A DNA stretch of 51,932 bases from Oscillospiraceae bacterium (GTDB taxonomy: Bacteria > Bacillota > Clostridia > Oscillospirales > Acutalibacteraceae): NCBI GenBank assembly GCA_015066635.1, contig SVOA01000009.1, positions 1 through 51,932 on the forward strand. Reading direction: 5' to 3'. Position numbers and translations under genes: made by a program. The notes under the pieces were generated by a model. It was not told where the DNA came from. It did no database searches and saw only the letters and a list, made by a program, of their open reading frames with translations. Shown here piece after piece: positions 23,519 through 31,800 of the stretch. Position 1 is the stretch's first letter, and each line of letters opens with the position of its first letter.

Positions 23519-23959
23519 ATGGCGGACGATTATTCATCCTTAAAGCTTGAAAATCAGCTTTGCTTTCCGCTGTATGCGGCGGCAAAAGAGGTAGTCAAAA
23601 AATACCGTCCGATACTTGAGGAGCTCGACCTTACCTATACGCAGTATATCGCTATGATGGTGCTATGGGAGGAAAAACAGATAAGCGTCAAGGAGCTTGG
23701 GGAAAAGCTTTTTCTTGACTCGGGAACTCTTACTCCGCTTTTAAAAAGTATGGAAACAAAGGGCTTTGTTACAAGGCACAGGAGCGAGGAGGACGAGAGA
23801 GTGCTGATAGTCGGCATTACCGACAAGGGAGAAAATCTCAGAAAAAAAGCGCTGTCCGTACCTGTCCGAATGGGCGGCTGTATCAAACTCTCAAAGGAGG
23901 AAGCGGTTCAGCTCTATTCACTTCTTTACAAGGTAATCGGAAGTGTTGAGGACAAATAA
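23519..23959 (+). CDS. OhrR-like MarR-family peroxide regulator
   Basis: DNA-binding repressor of 146 aa. The opening LKLENQLCFPLYAAAKEV matches OhrR, with Cys15 at the place of the peroxide-sensing cysteine; LTYTQYIAMMVLWE and LDSGTLTPLLKSMETKGFVTRHRSEEDER form the winged helix. A second cysteine at 121 (MGGCIKLS) is spaced like the resolving cysteine of two-Cys OhrR proteins. Organic hydroperoxides would oxidise Cys15 and release the DNA. No ohr peroxidase gene lies next to it; the partner here is the TSCPD gene, so that may be the target. Confidence 0.9.
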   Translation: MADDYSSLKLENQLCFPLYAAAKEVVKKYRPILEELDLTYTQYIAMMVLWEEKQISVKELGEKLFLDSGTLTPLLKSMETKGFVTRHRSEEDERVLIVGITDKGENLRKKALSVPVRMGGCIKLSKEEAVQLYSLLYKVIGSVEDK

Positions 23960-23961
23960 AA

Positions 23962-23994
23962 AACGGGCTTACTGATGTAAGCCCGGTTCTTTTA
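23962..23994. terminator. Bidirectional terminator
   Basis: CGGGCTTAC (23964-23972), loop TGAT, GTAAGCCCG (23977-23985), flanked by an A-run and a T-rich run. It separates the convergent OhrR-like and flavin reductase genes. Confidence 0.9.
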
Positions 23995-25311
23995 TACGGT
24001 AAATATTCTGTTGTATTCCTGAGACCATTTTATGACCTCGTTTCTGGAATATTCCTTCGGCATGGCTCTTGCAACCACAAGCAGCTTTGCCGTTTTTTTG
24101 GCGGCTGCTCCGATTTCTTTTGACAGCGCCTTATCGGTTACGAGCGTTTTGCCGTGGAGCAGAAGTTCAAGCACATCCTTAACGGTTTCGTAGCCTCTGA
24201 TCTTGCTGATAGCGGAAATTCGGTCTCTGAATTTATCAATGCCCCTGTCAAAAATATTGTCAAGACTTTCGGGCTCGGTTTTTACCAGGAAGTTTTTGAA
24301 GCAGGCGAGCGCCGCACAGCTGACGCCGTATTTTTTGAAGTAAATCTTCTGATAGTCCCACAGAGTTTCGGCGCTGTATGTTTCGGTTTCATCCTTCATA
24401 ATGACATCGGCTATTATCCCTCCTGCGCGAAGGGCGTTTGCAATACCCGAGCCGATAAGCGGAATAGCCATAAATGCGCTGTCGCCTACCGCCGCATATC
24501 CGTCGCAGACCATTATAGATAAATTTTGTCTAACGGGTATCTGCGCAAAGCTGCCGCCTCTGACTATTTTCTTTCCGATAGCGGGGTTTTTCTCGCGGAT
24601 GAGGTCTATTGACCTCTTTGCCTCGGCCTTGTCAAACGGGAAAAATCTGCCAATAAGCACATCCGTATATTCGTCGTTTGTGGTAACCCAGCTTATGCCT
24701 CTGTTGCCGTTTGAAAAAAGTGTCAGTTTAAAGGCATTTTCAACCGTATCCTTTTCCTTGCGGTTAAAGAAGGCCCTGTAAATATAGAATTTATCGTAGT
24801 CCTTCATTTCTTTCTGAATACCGCAGCAGTCGGGCAGAGTTTTTCTGACGGGGGAGTCGCATCCGCAAGCGTCAATTACCATATCGGCGGTAAAGGTACC
24901 TTTGTCGGTTACAATTCCGGTAACTCTGTCGCCCGCAAGCTTTGCAGATTTTACTGTAACGCCGTATTTGAATTTGACGCCGTTTTTCTCCGCATTCTCA
25001 ATAAGCAGATTATAGATGTCGCGGCGCTCCATTTTGATTTCGGGCTGATTTTTGGGCGAGCGCTGAACAAAGGCGGTGTTGCCGCTCGGACCGTAAAAGA
25101 TGACGTCGCCCTTAATTTCGTACTTATCTTTGTCAGGCATGGGCAGCTGTGCCGCTTCAAGACCGTGTCTGTTGAAAATATCGGTCCAGTCATAACCCAT
25201 TCCGTCGCGCTTGTGCTTTTCATACACCGTAACGTCATAGCCGTTCTTTGCAAGTATTGAAGCGGCCGCAATTCCGCCGTGTCCGCCGCCTGCGACAATA
25301 ATTTTTTTCAT
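23992..25311 (-). CDS. FAD-dependent oxidoreductase (geranylgeranyl reductase-like)
   Basis: Flavoprotein of 439 aa. The FAD motif VAGGGHGGIAAASILAKNGYDVTVYEK opens the protein; MERRDIYNLLIENAEKNGVKF and the DACGCDSPVRKTL segment are typical of the geranylgeranyl reductase/FixC group; GYAAVGDSAFMAIPLIGSGIANALRAG near 300 is the second flavin-contact region. Related enzymes reduce isoprenoid chains or hydroxylate aromatic rings. The substrate is unknown and neighbours give no hint. Transcribed alone. Confidence 0.82.
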   Translation of the reverse strand: MKKIIVAGGGHGGIAAASILAKNGYDVTVYEKHKRDGMGYDWTDIFNRHGLEAAQLPMPDKDKYEIKGDVIFYGPSGNTAFVQRSPKNQPEIKMERRDIYNLLIENAEKNGVKFKYGVTVKSAKLAGDRVTGIVTDKGTFTADMVIDACGCDSPVRKTLPDCCGIQKEMKDYDKFYIYRAFFNRKEKDTVENAFKLTLFSNGNRGISWVTTNDEYTDVLIGRFFPFDKAEAKRSIDLIREKNPAIGKKIVRGGSFAQIPVRQNLSIMVCDGYAAVGDSAFMAIPLIGSGIANALRAGGIIADVIMKDETETYSAETLWDYQKIYFKKYGVSCAALACFKNFLVKTEPESLDNIFDRGIDKFRDRISAISKIRGYETVKDVLELLLHGKTLVTDKALSKEIGAAAKKTAKLLVVARAMPKEYSRNEVIKWSQEYNRIFTV

Positions 25312-25441
25312 TATAATAACCCCTTGTTTTAAAAATCTCTTTACTTAATTTATAATATCACAACAATCAACTCATTTCAATATTCAGGTTGAAGCACAAG
25401 TAAAAATGTGGTAAGATTTATATGTAAAGAGAGGTGTCTTA

Positions 25442-26116
25442 ATGGTCAATATAGGAAACGACTGGGATGAGATTTTAAAGGGCGAATTTGACAAACCTTA
25501 TTATAAAAAACTGCGCGCATTTTTAAAGAACGAATATATGACGAGGACGGTTTTTCCCTCAATGTATGATATTTTCAATGCGCTGAAATACACTTCGTTT
25601 GAGGACACAAGAGTCTGCATAATAGGTCAGGACCCCTATCACGAGGTCGGGCAGGCGCACGGGCTGTGCTTCTCTGTAAAGGAGGGTGTTATGCCGCCGC
25701 CGTCGCTCCAGAATATCTTTAAGGAAATAAAAGCTGACACGGGAATAGAAAACGATATGTCATACGGCGAGCTGACTTCATGGGCAAAGCAGGGCGTACT
25801 GCTTCTCAACACCGTGCTCACGGTACGTCAGGGTCAGGCGAATTCCCATAAGGGCATGGGCTGGGAAATCTTTACCGACCGTGTAATTTCGGAGCTTAAT
25901 AAAAAACAGACGCCCGTGGTCTTTCTCTTATGGGGAGCGAATGCAAGAAACAAGGCGCAGATAATAGATAACCCGATTCACGTCAAGCTTTGCTGCGCTC
26001 ATCCGAGTCCGCTGTCGGCATATAACGGATTTTTCGGCTGCCGTCATTTTTCACGGACAAATGAGATTTTAATTCAGTCGGGACAGAAACCGATAGACTG
26101 GAAGTTAAAAAAATAA
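25442..26116 (+). CDS. ung: Uracil-DNA glycosylase
   Basis: Removes uracil from DNA in base excision repair (family 1, 224 aa). The water-activating motif IIGQDPYHEVGQAHGL is near residue 60, the uracil-binding strand VFLLWGANA near 160, and the DNA-intercalation motif HPSPLSAYNGFFGCRHFSRTNEIL near 185. Length and motif order are normal. It has a GAGGTG ribosome binding site and appears monocistronic. Confidence 0.97.
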   Translation: MVNIGNDWDEILKGEFDKPYYKKLRAFLKNEYMTRTVFPSMYDIFNALKYTSFEDTRVCIIGQDPYHEVGQAHGLCFSVKEGVMPPPSLQNIFKEIKADTGIENDMSYGELTSWAKQGVLLLNTVLTVRQGQANSHKGMGWEIFTDRVISELNKKQTPVVFLLWGANARNKAQIIDNPIHVKLCCAHPSPLSAYNGFFGCRHFSRTNEILIQSGQKPIDWKLKK

Positions 26117-26145
26117 AAAATTTCGCAAATTTTTTCGGCAAAATA

Positions 26146-26174
26146 TTGATTTTTGCTCAAAGTTAAATTATAAT
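26146..26174 (+). promoter_or_regulatory. Promoter of the DUF1846 gene
   Basis: TTGATT (26146-26151), 17 bases, TATAAT (26169-26174). The predicted transcript starts near 26181, directly at the leader hairpin. Confidence 0.8.
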
Positions 26175-26183
26175 TATTTGTGT

Positions 26184-26235
26184 CACACTTCGGAGTTGGT
26201 TGTGTAGCCACCGCCGAAGTGTTCTTTTTATTTTT
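26184..26235 (+). terminator. Leader hairpin/attenuator-like terminator before DUF1846
   Basis: ACACTTCGG (26186-26194) pairs with CCGAAGTGT (26213-26221), with an apical region that can fold further, followed by TCTTTTTATTTTTT. It lies between the promoter at 26146-26174 and the start codon at 26257, so it is in the 5' leader of the DUF1846 transcript rather than at the end of ung. The loop CCACC can also pair with GGTGG at 26243-26247 in the ribosome binding region. No known riboswitch class was recognised. Confidence 0.7.
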
Positions 26236-26256
26236 TGTTCAGGGTGGTGCAGGATA

Positions 26257-27738
26257 ATGAAAATCGGCTTTGACAACGAGAAATATCTTAAAATGCAGTC
26301 AGAGCATATTAAGGAGAGAATAGGCGAATTCGGCGGCAAGCTTTACCTTGAATTCGGCGGTAAGATTTTTGACGACTTCCACGCGTCAAGAGTTCTGCCG
26401 GGCTTCCTTCCCGACAGTAAGATGAAAATGCTGCTCGAGTTAAAGGACGACGCAGAAATGATTATCGCCATAAACGCCAACGATATTGAGAAAAATAAAA
26501 TCAGGGGCGATATAGGCATTACCTATGACCTTGACGTTCTCAGACTTATGGATATTTATAAGAGCTTCGGCTTTTTAATCTGCGGCGTTGTGCTCACTCA
26601 GTATGCGGGACAGCCCTCTGCGGACGCTTTCATTACTAAGCTCAGCGGTCTCGGAGTAAAGAGCTACAAGCACTACAAGATAGAGAATTATCCCTCGGAT
26701 ATTCAGCTTATCGTAAGCGACGAAGGCTACGGCAAGAACGATTACATTGAAACTACCCGTCCGCTTATCGTTGTAACGGCTCCCGGTCCCGGCAGCGGAA
26801 AAATGGCTGTCTGCCTTTCTCAGCTTTATCATGAGCAAAAGAGGGGAGTCAGGGCCGGTTATGCGAAATTCGAGACTTTCCCGATATGGAATCTTCCTTT
26901 AAAGCACCCCGTCAACCTCGCGTATGAGGCAGCCACCACCGACCTCAACGATGTCAATATGATAGACCCCTTCCACCTTGAAGCGTACGGCAAAACCGCC
27001 GTTAATTATAACAGGGATATAGAGATTTTCCCCGTACTCAACGCGATATTTGAGAGAATTTTCGGTTCCTCGCCCTATAAATCGCCTACCGATATGGGCG
27101 TAAATATGGCGGGTAACTGTATTACGGATGACGACGTGTGCTGTGAAGCTTCAAAGCAGGAAGTAATAAGAAGATACTACAAAACCCTTGTCAAGAAGAA
27201 AAACGGCGAGGATGTGCAGAATGAAATCTACAACCTTGAGCTTATTATGAAACAGCTTGAAATCACGCCCGAGTACAGAAAGTGCGTTACTCCTGCACTT
27301 GAGGTAAGCGAGAGGACAGGCGCTCCCGCAACGGCTATGGAATTAAACGACGGCACCATCGTAACGGGCAAGACTTCGGCTCTGCTCGGTGCGTCCTCGG
27401 CATTGCTTCTGAATGCGCTTAAAACGATAGCCGGCATAAATGACGATATTGACCTCGTTTCGCCCAAGGTTATAGAGCCTATTCAGGACTTAAAGGTAAA
27501 CCACCTCGGCAACCACAACCCGAGACTTCATACCGACGAGGTTCTGCTTGCGCTTTCAATTTCGGCGGCTACAAACCCGACAGCCGAGAAGGCAATGGAG
27601 GCAATTAAAGATCTGAAGGGCTGTGAGGTACACTCAAGCGTAATACTTGCGGATGTCGATATGCACACCTTCTCAAAGCTCGGTATCAATGTTACCTGCG
27701 AGCCGAACAGACAGCAGAAAAAACTTTATCATAAATAA
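26257..27738 (+). CDS. DUF1846-family protein
   Basis: Conserved cytoplasmic protein of 493 aa of unknown biochemical function. It is co-linear with the DUF1846 family from the opening GFDNEKYLKMQSEHIKERI through VVTAPGPGSGKMAVCLSQLYHE (a P-loop-like glycine-rich turn near 180) and ATTDLNDVNMIDPFHLEAYG to the closing FSKLGINVTCEP. ATG at 26257 was chosen because it matches the family's N-terminus and has AGGGTGG nine bases ahead; the frame runs further upstream but into the leader hairpin. Single-gene transcript with an unusual leader. Confidence 0.92.
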   Translation: MKIGFDNEKYLKMQSEHIKERIGEFGGKLYLEFGGKIFDDFHASRVLPGFLPDSKMKMLLELKDDAEMIIAINANDIEKNKIRGDIGITYDLDVLRLMDIYKSFGFLICGVVLTQYAGQPSADAFITKLSGLGVKSYKHYKIENYPSDIQLIVSDEGYGKNDYIETTRPLIVVTAPGPGSGKMAVCLSQLYHEQKRGVRAGYAKFETFPIWNLPLKHPVNLAYEAATTDLNDVNMIDPFHLEAYGKTAVNYNRDIEIFPVLNAIFERIFGSSPYKSPTDMGVNMAGNCITDDDVCCEASKQEVIRRYYKTLVKKKNGEDVQNEIYNLELIMKQLEITPEYRKCVTPALEVSERTGAPATAMELNDGTIVTGKTSALLGASSALLLNALKTIAGINDDIDLVSPKVIEPIQDLKVNHLGNHNPRLHTDEVLLALSISAATNPTAEKAMEAIKDLKGCEVHSSVILADVDMHTFSKLGINVTCEPNRQQKKLYHK

Positions 27739-27744
27739 TCGTAA

Positions 27745-27763
27745 GGGCGGCCGACGGTCGCCC
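27745..27763. repeat. GC-rich palindrome (REP-like)
   Basis: GGGCGGCC, loop GAC, GGTCGCCC: an 8-pair stem with one G-T pair, just after the DUF1846 stop. It resembles the palindrome at 49055-49089, so both may be copies of a dispersed intergenic element. Confidence 0.55.
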
Positions 27764-27767
27764 ATGC

Positions 27768-27800
27768 AAAAAGAACCCTCTTGAAAAAGAGGGTTCTTTT
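27768..27800. terminator. Bidirectional terminator
   Basis: AAGAACCCTC (27771-27780), loop TTGAAAAA, GAGGGTTCTT (27789-27798), with an A-run before and TT after. It separates the convergent DUF1846 and CAP-SLH genes. Confidence 0.9.
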
Positions 27801-27815
27801 ATATTGTGATTCAGC

Positions 27816-29402
27816 TTATGCGTTAAACATAGCGTTTTGGTCCATACGCATAATTATTGAAGCTATCTGTGCTCTGACAGCCGTGCCCTTGGGAGCAACC
27901 GTGCCGTCCTGCATACCTGAGATAATATTGTTCTCTACCGCCCACGCAAGAGGTGTCTTTGCAAACTCGCTTATATTTCCCTTGTCGGGGAATTTGGCAA
28001 GTTTACCGTTAACATCAGATACGGCAGGGCTCTTCATATATCTGTAAAGTATAGTCGCAACTTGCTCTCTTGTTATCGGGTCGCCGACACCGAACTTACC
28101 GTTCTGATAACCTGCAATTATTCCTTTATCAACTGCCCATGCAACTGCCTTGCCGTAATATGCCTTCATATCTACGTCCGTGAGTTTGCAGGCAGTATAT
28201 CCCGAAAGGCTTGCACCTGCTATGTTGGCAAGGATTACAACAAAGTCCTGACGCTGTAATGCGTCATTCGGTCCGAAGTTTCCGTTCTGATAACCGTTGA
28301 TAAAATGCTTTTCGGCACAGTAGTCAACAGAGTCAAAATACCACGAGCCGTCCTTGACATCGGGGAAGTACGACAGTCTCATTATTTCTTCCGTATAGCT
28401 GAATTCGCATTTTTCGCAGGTCCTTTTCATCAGACCGCGTTCCTTGTGAGTGGGTTCCTTTATAACTTCATCTTTGAAGCTGTGGTTGCAGCCCGTAACC
28501 GTAACGCTGAGCGTTGCCGTCGGGTTAAGCGAGCCAATGGGGAAACTTGCAGTCAGGGTAGTGCTTCCGCTGTCAACACCCGTAACCTGTTCGCCCGAAA
28601 CCTTTGCAATAGAATTGTCGTTTGACTGATATACGGGCGTTACGCTTACCGTACATTGGGGAGAAATCCAGCAGCCGCTGACACCAAGCGTGAGAGTTGC
28701 CTCGGGAAGTGCTGCAGATTCCCCGGCTTCAACAGAAACAGATGACTGCTTAAAGGTCATTTCGGCTGATGTGATATTTGAAACGGCAATCTCAACGGGG
28801 ACAACCGTCGTACTGTCATTTGCGGGCGTTTCGGGTGCCGAAGAAACGGGGGAACCGAATTCCTGTACCCAGCAGGTAACGCCGTCATATATAAAGCAGG
28901 CAATACCGACAGAGGTAAAATAGGATTTGAGCATATTTCTTCTGTGTCCCTGACCTGCATAGGGGTCATTGTCCTCGCGCCATCCGACAAATACGGCATT
29001 ATATGTTTGATAGCCTATTGCTATATTCTCTCCCATTGCATTATAGCCCGACGGATAAGCGGTCCATGTGTTTTGTCCGCTCGGTCTTGTATGCGACCAG
29101 CAAACCGCAATTTCAGCGGCTCTCTGCATGGCAACTTTTTCAAGCTCGTAGTCATACTTGAGAGCGCCGAGCGAATTCTCATAAACCTTCTCCGTGTCGC
29201 TTGAGTTCCAGTACCACGCTTCCGAGCTCTGTCTGAAATTGTTAATTAAGCTGAGCATTGCTCTTGAATCGGTCTGATTATATTTGCCCGTAAGATTTAC
29301 GGTAACCGTTTCGTCCGCGGCATATATGTTTATACCGAATGCCGTAAAGACGGAAACCGTCAGAACGATACAAAGCAGAACGCTTATAATTTTTTTACTC
29401 AT
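27816..29402 (-). CDS. CAP-domain surface protein with SLH repeats
   Basis: Secreted protein of 528 aa. A signal peptide (basic start, hydrophobic residues about 6-28, AADE cleavage region) is followed by a CAP/SCP domain (about 50-190, with CWSHTRPSG, MGENIAIGY and GHRRNMLKSYFTSVGIACF), a Big-like immunoglobulin segment (about 210-310), a short linker with the CX2C pair RTCEKCEFSY, and three SLH repeats at the C-terminus (YFPDVKDGSWYFDSVDYC, LTDVDMKAYYGKAVAWAVDKGIIAGYQ, FPDKGNISEFAKTPLAWAVENNI). SLH repeats bind cell-wall pyruvylated polymers, so the CAP domain is displayed on the surface. It lies 28 bases after the exonuclease III gene. Confidence 0.94.
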   Translation of the reverse strand: MSKKIISVLLCIVLTVSVFTAFGINIYAADETVTVNLTGKYNQTDSRAMLSLINNFRQSSEAWYWNSSDTEKVYENSLGALKYDYELEKVAMQRAAEIAVCWSHTRPSGQNTWTAYPSGYNAMGENIAIGYQTYNAVFVGWREDNDPYAGQGHRRNMLKSYFTSVGIACFIYDGVTCWVQEFGSPVSSAPETPANDSTTVVPVEIAVSNITSAEMTFKQSSVSVEAGESAALPEATLTLGVSGCWISPQCTVSVTPVYQSNDNSIAKVSGEQVTGVDSGSTTLTASFPIGSLNPTATLSVTVTGCNHSFKDEVIKEPTHKERGLMKRTCEKCEFSYTEEIMRLSYFPDVKDGSWYFDSVDYCAEKHFINGYQNGNFGPNDALQRQDFVVILANIAGASLSGYTACKLTDVDMKAYYGKAVAWAVDKGIIAGYQNGKFGVGDPITREQVATILYRYMKSPAVSDVNGKLAKFPDKGNISEFAKTPLAWAVENNIISGMQDGTVAPKGTAVRAQIASIIMRMDQNAMFNA

Positions 29403-29430
29403 TTTAACATCTCCTCAAAAAAATCTGAAA

Positions 29431-30189
29431 TTATATCTCAATCAAAAGTTCGACAGGGCAGTGGTCAGAGCCGAATATTTCGGGATGAATTGATGCGCCT
29501 TTGAGGTTTTTATTAAGTCTCTCGGAGCAGATGAAATAGTCAATCCTCCATCCGACATTTCTTTCCCTTGCCTTCATACGGTACGACCACCACGAATAGG
29601 CATCCGCCTTATCGGGATAGAAATATCTGAAGGTGTCCGTAAAACCGCAGTCAAGTATGGTTGTCATTTTTTCTCTTTCCTCGGGGGTAAAGCCGGGATT
29701 CTGAGTGTTTGTCTTGGGATTTTTCAGGTCAATTTCCTTATGCGCTACGTTTAAGTCGCCGCAGTAAATGACAGGCTTTATCTTATCAAGCGAGAGGACG
29801 TATTCTCTGAAATAATCTTCCCACGACATACGGTATTCAAGTCTGCGAAGCCCGTCCTGAGAATTCGGCGTGTAGCAGGTAATAAAAAAGAATTTGTCAA
29901 ACTCAAGCGTTATCACTCTGCCTTCGTTATCGTAAAACGGCTGTTTTATGCCGTAGGAAACACTTACGGGCTTTTCCTTTGTGAAAATCGCCGTACCCGA
30001 ATATCCCTTTTTCTCGGCGTAATTCCAGTAGCAGTTATAGCCCTCGGGGGCAAAATCTGTCTGTCCCTGTTGCACCTTGGTCTCCTGCAGGCAGAAAATA
30101 TCGGCGTCAAGCGACCTGAAGGCCTCGTCAAAACCCTTGTTCATACAGGCTCTGATGCCGTTGACGTTCCATGAAATAAATTTCTTCAT
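29431..30189 (-). CDS. xth: Exodeoxyribonuclease III
   Basis: AP endonuclease/3'-5' exonuclease of base excision repair (252 aa). It has SWNVNGIRAC at the N-terminus, LQETKVQ with the metal-binding Glu near 36, YCGDLNVAHKEIDL with the active Asp/Asn pair near 145, TDTFRYFYP, YSWWSYRMKARERNVGWRIDYF and the closing GSDHCPV. All catalytic residues are present and length is normal. Transcribed leftward from 30190 and possibly on into the CAP-SLH gene. Confidence 0.97.
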   Translation of the reverse strand: MKKFISWNVNGIRACMNKGFDEAFRSLDADIFCLQETKVQQGQTDFAPEGYNCYWNYAEKKGYSGTAIFTKEKPVSVSYGIKQPFYDNEGRVITLEFDKFFFITCYTPNSQDGLRRLEYRMSWEDYFREYVLSLDKIKPVIYCGDLNVAHKEIDLKNPKTNTQNPGFTPEEREKMTTILDCGFTDTFRYFYPDKADAYSWWSYRMKARERNVGWRIDYFICSERLNKNLKGASIHPEIFGSDHCPVELLIEI

Positions 30190-30255
30190 CTCTGCACCTC
30201 ACATCCGTATTTACTATATAATAACACAAACCGTCCGAAAAAACTACTGTATTTA

Positions 30256-30284
30256 TTGACTTATAAGGATAAAAAAGGTAAAAT
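30256..30284 (+). promoter_or_regulatory. Promoter of the HAD-IIA gene
   Basis: TTGACT (30256-30261), 17 bases, TAAAAT (30279-30284), 31 bases before the ATG with GGAGGA ribosome binding site. Confidence 0.7.
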
Positions 30285-30315
30285 ACCCGTAGTTTTTGAT
30301 TCGGAGGAATTTTAA

Positions 30316-31104
30316 ATGGCAAAAAACCCGATTTTTGACAATATCAAATATTTTATTCTTGATATGGACGGGACGTTTTATCTCGGTACCGATATAATTG
30401 ACGGCTCGCTTGACTTCCTTAAAAAAGTCAGGGAAACGGGCAAAGACTTCTGTTTCTTTACAAATAACTCGTCCAACAACGTCGAGGTCTGCAGGACAAA
30501 GCTTCACAATATGGGATGTGAAGCAGACAGCAGTCAGATTGTCATTTCCTCGCACGTTACGATAGACTATCTCAAGAGAAATTATCCGGGCAAAACCGTT
30601 TATCTGCTCGGCAACGAAAGACTTACAAACGATTTTATTAACGCGGGAATTACGCTTGACGATACCGACCCCGATATAGTTGTGCTCGGTTTTGACACAA
30701 CGCTGAATTATGAGAAAATTCATAAAGCGTGCAGATTCCTTGCCGAGGGCAGAATATATATTGCAACGCATCCCGATTTCAACTGTCCGACAGCGGACGG
30801 CTTTATGCCCGACACGGGTTCAATGATGGCTATGTTCAAAGCGAGTACGGGCAGGGACCCCGTCATTATGGGTAAGCCGTATTATACCACGGTCGAGTAC
30901 CTTACTCACAAACTCGGCTGTAAGCCCGAGGAGCTCTGCTTTGTAGGCGACAGACTTGAAACCGATATTGCAATAGGGTTTAACCACTCTCTTACAAGCG
31001 TGCTTGTGCTTACGGGCGTAACCGACACCGAGACCTACGCTGCAAGCAGTATAAGAGCAAGCTTTGTCGCAGAATCACTGAAAAAACTCAGCGAAGAATT
31101 ATAA
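30316..31104 (+). CDS. HAD-IIA family hydrolase (NagD-like)
   Basis: Phosphatase of 262 aa. HAD motif I is FILDMDGTFYLG with nucleophile Asp near 15, motif II FFTNNSSNN, the IIA cap domain sits between about 75 and 190, motif III GKPYY and motif IV CFVGDRLETDIAIGFN. This group includes NagD and p-nitrophenyl phosphatases that act on nucleotides or sugar phosphates; the substrate is not predictable. Followed at once by a strong terminator. Confidence 0.94.
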   Translation: MAKNPIFDNIKYFILDMDGTFYLGTDIIDGSLDFLKKVRETGKDFCFFTNNSSNNVEVCRTKLHNMGCEADSSQIVISSHVTIDYLKRNYPGKTVYLLGNERLTNDFINAGITLDDTDPDIVVLGFDTTLNYEKIHKACRFLAEGRIYIATHPDFNCPTADGFMPDTGSMMAMFKASTGRDPVIMGKPYYTTVEYLTHKLGCKPEELCFVGDRLETDIAIGFNHSLTSVLVLTGVTDTETYAASSIRASFVAESLKKLSEEL

Positions 31105-31133
31105 AAAAAGGATGAGAACGCTCATCCTTTTTT
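31103..31133 (+). terminator. Terminator after the HAD gene
   Basis: AAAAAGGATGAG, loop AACG, CTCATCC and TTTTTT: a 7-bp GC-containing core with A-T extension. It ends 16 bases before the ATG of the HD gene. Confidence 0.88.
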
Positions 31134-31149
31134 GAATACGGGAGTAACT

Positions 31150-31800
31150 ATGGACAGGGAATTTATTATTAAAAATGCGCTCATCTTCACCGAAAAACTC
31201 TTTTCGGGAGAGAATTCGGGACACGATTTTGAGCATACAGTAAGGGTTTACAAAATGGCTGTGCGCCTTGCCGAAAAAGAGAACGCAGACCCGTTTATAA
31301 CGGCTCTTGCGGCAATTCTGCACGATACGGACGACGCAAAGCTTTTTCCCGAAACTGCAGGAAACAAGACCAATGCCGTATGCTTTTTGAGGGAAAACGG
31401 GGCGGATGAAGAAGATATTGAAAAAATAATAAAAATCATAAAAGAGGTTTCGTTTATAGGCACCGATTCTCCCGTGCCTTCAAGCACAGAGGGAAAGTGC
31501 GTGCAGGACGCGGACAGACTTGATGCAATCGGCGCCGTAGGGATAGCGAGAACCTTCGCCTTCGGAGCGAGCAGGGGGAGAAAGATGTACGACCCCGATA
31601 TAAAACCGCTTCTCAACGCCTCGAGCAAGGACTATTTAAAGCAAAGGGAAAACACGACATTTAACCATTTTTACGAAAAACTCTTTTTGCTGAAAGGTAT
31701 GATGAATACCGACTCCGCACGGGAAATTGCGGAAAACCGCGACAAATTCATGCGCGAATTTGCCGATGAATTCTTAAAGGAGTGGAACGGGGAAGCTTAA
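31150..31800 (+). CDS. HD-domain phosphohydrolase
   Basis: Metal-dependent phosphohydrolase of 216 aa. The HD motif residues are seen in DFEHTVRVYKMA (His), AILHDTDDAKLF (His-Asp) and CVQDADRLDAIGAVGIAR (Asp), in the order of the YedJ/YpgQ-type HD proteins. These hydrolyse nucleotides or other phosphates; substrate unknown. ATG at 31150 was chosen for the GGGAG just ahead; a TTG at 31132 is in frame but lies in the terminator. The 3' end overlaps the convergent spoIID stop by four bases. Confidence 0.92.
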   Translation: MDREFIIKNALIFTEKLFSGENSGHDFEHTVRVYKMAVRLAEKENADPFITALAAILHDTDDAKLFPETAGNKTNAVCFLRENGADEEDIEKIIKIIKEVSFIGTDSPVPSSTEGKCVQDADRLDAIGAVGIARTFAFGASRGRKMYDPDIKPLLNASSKDYLKQRENTTFNHFYEKLFLLKGMMNTDSAREIAENRDKFMREFADEFLKEWNGEA

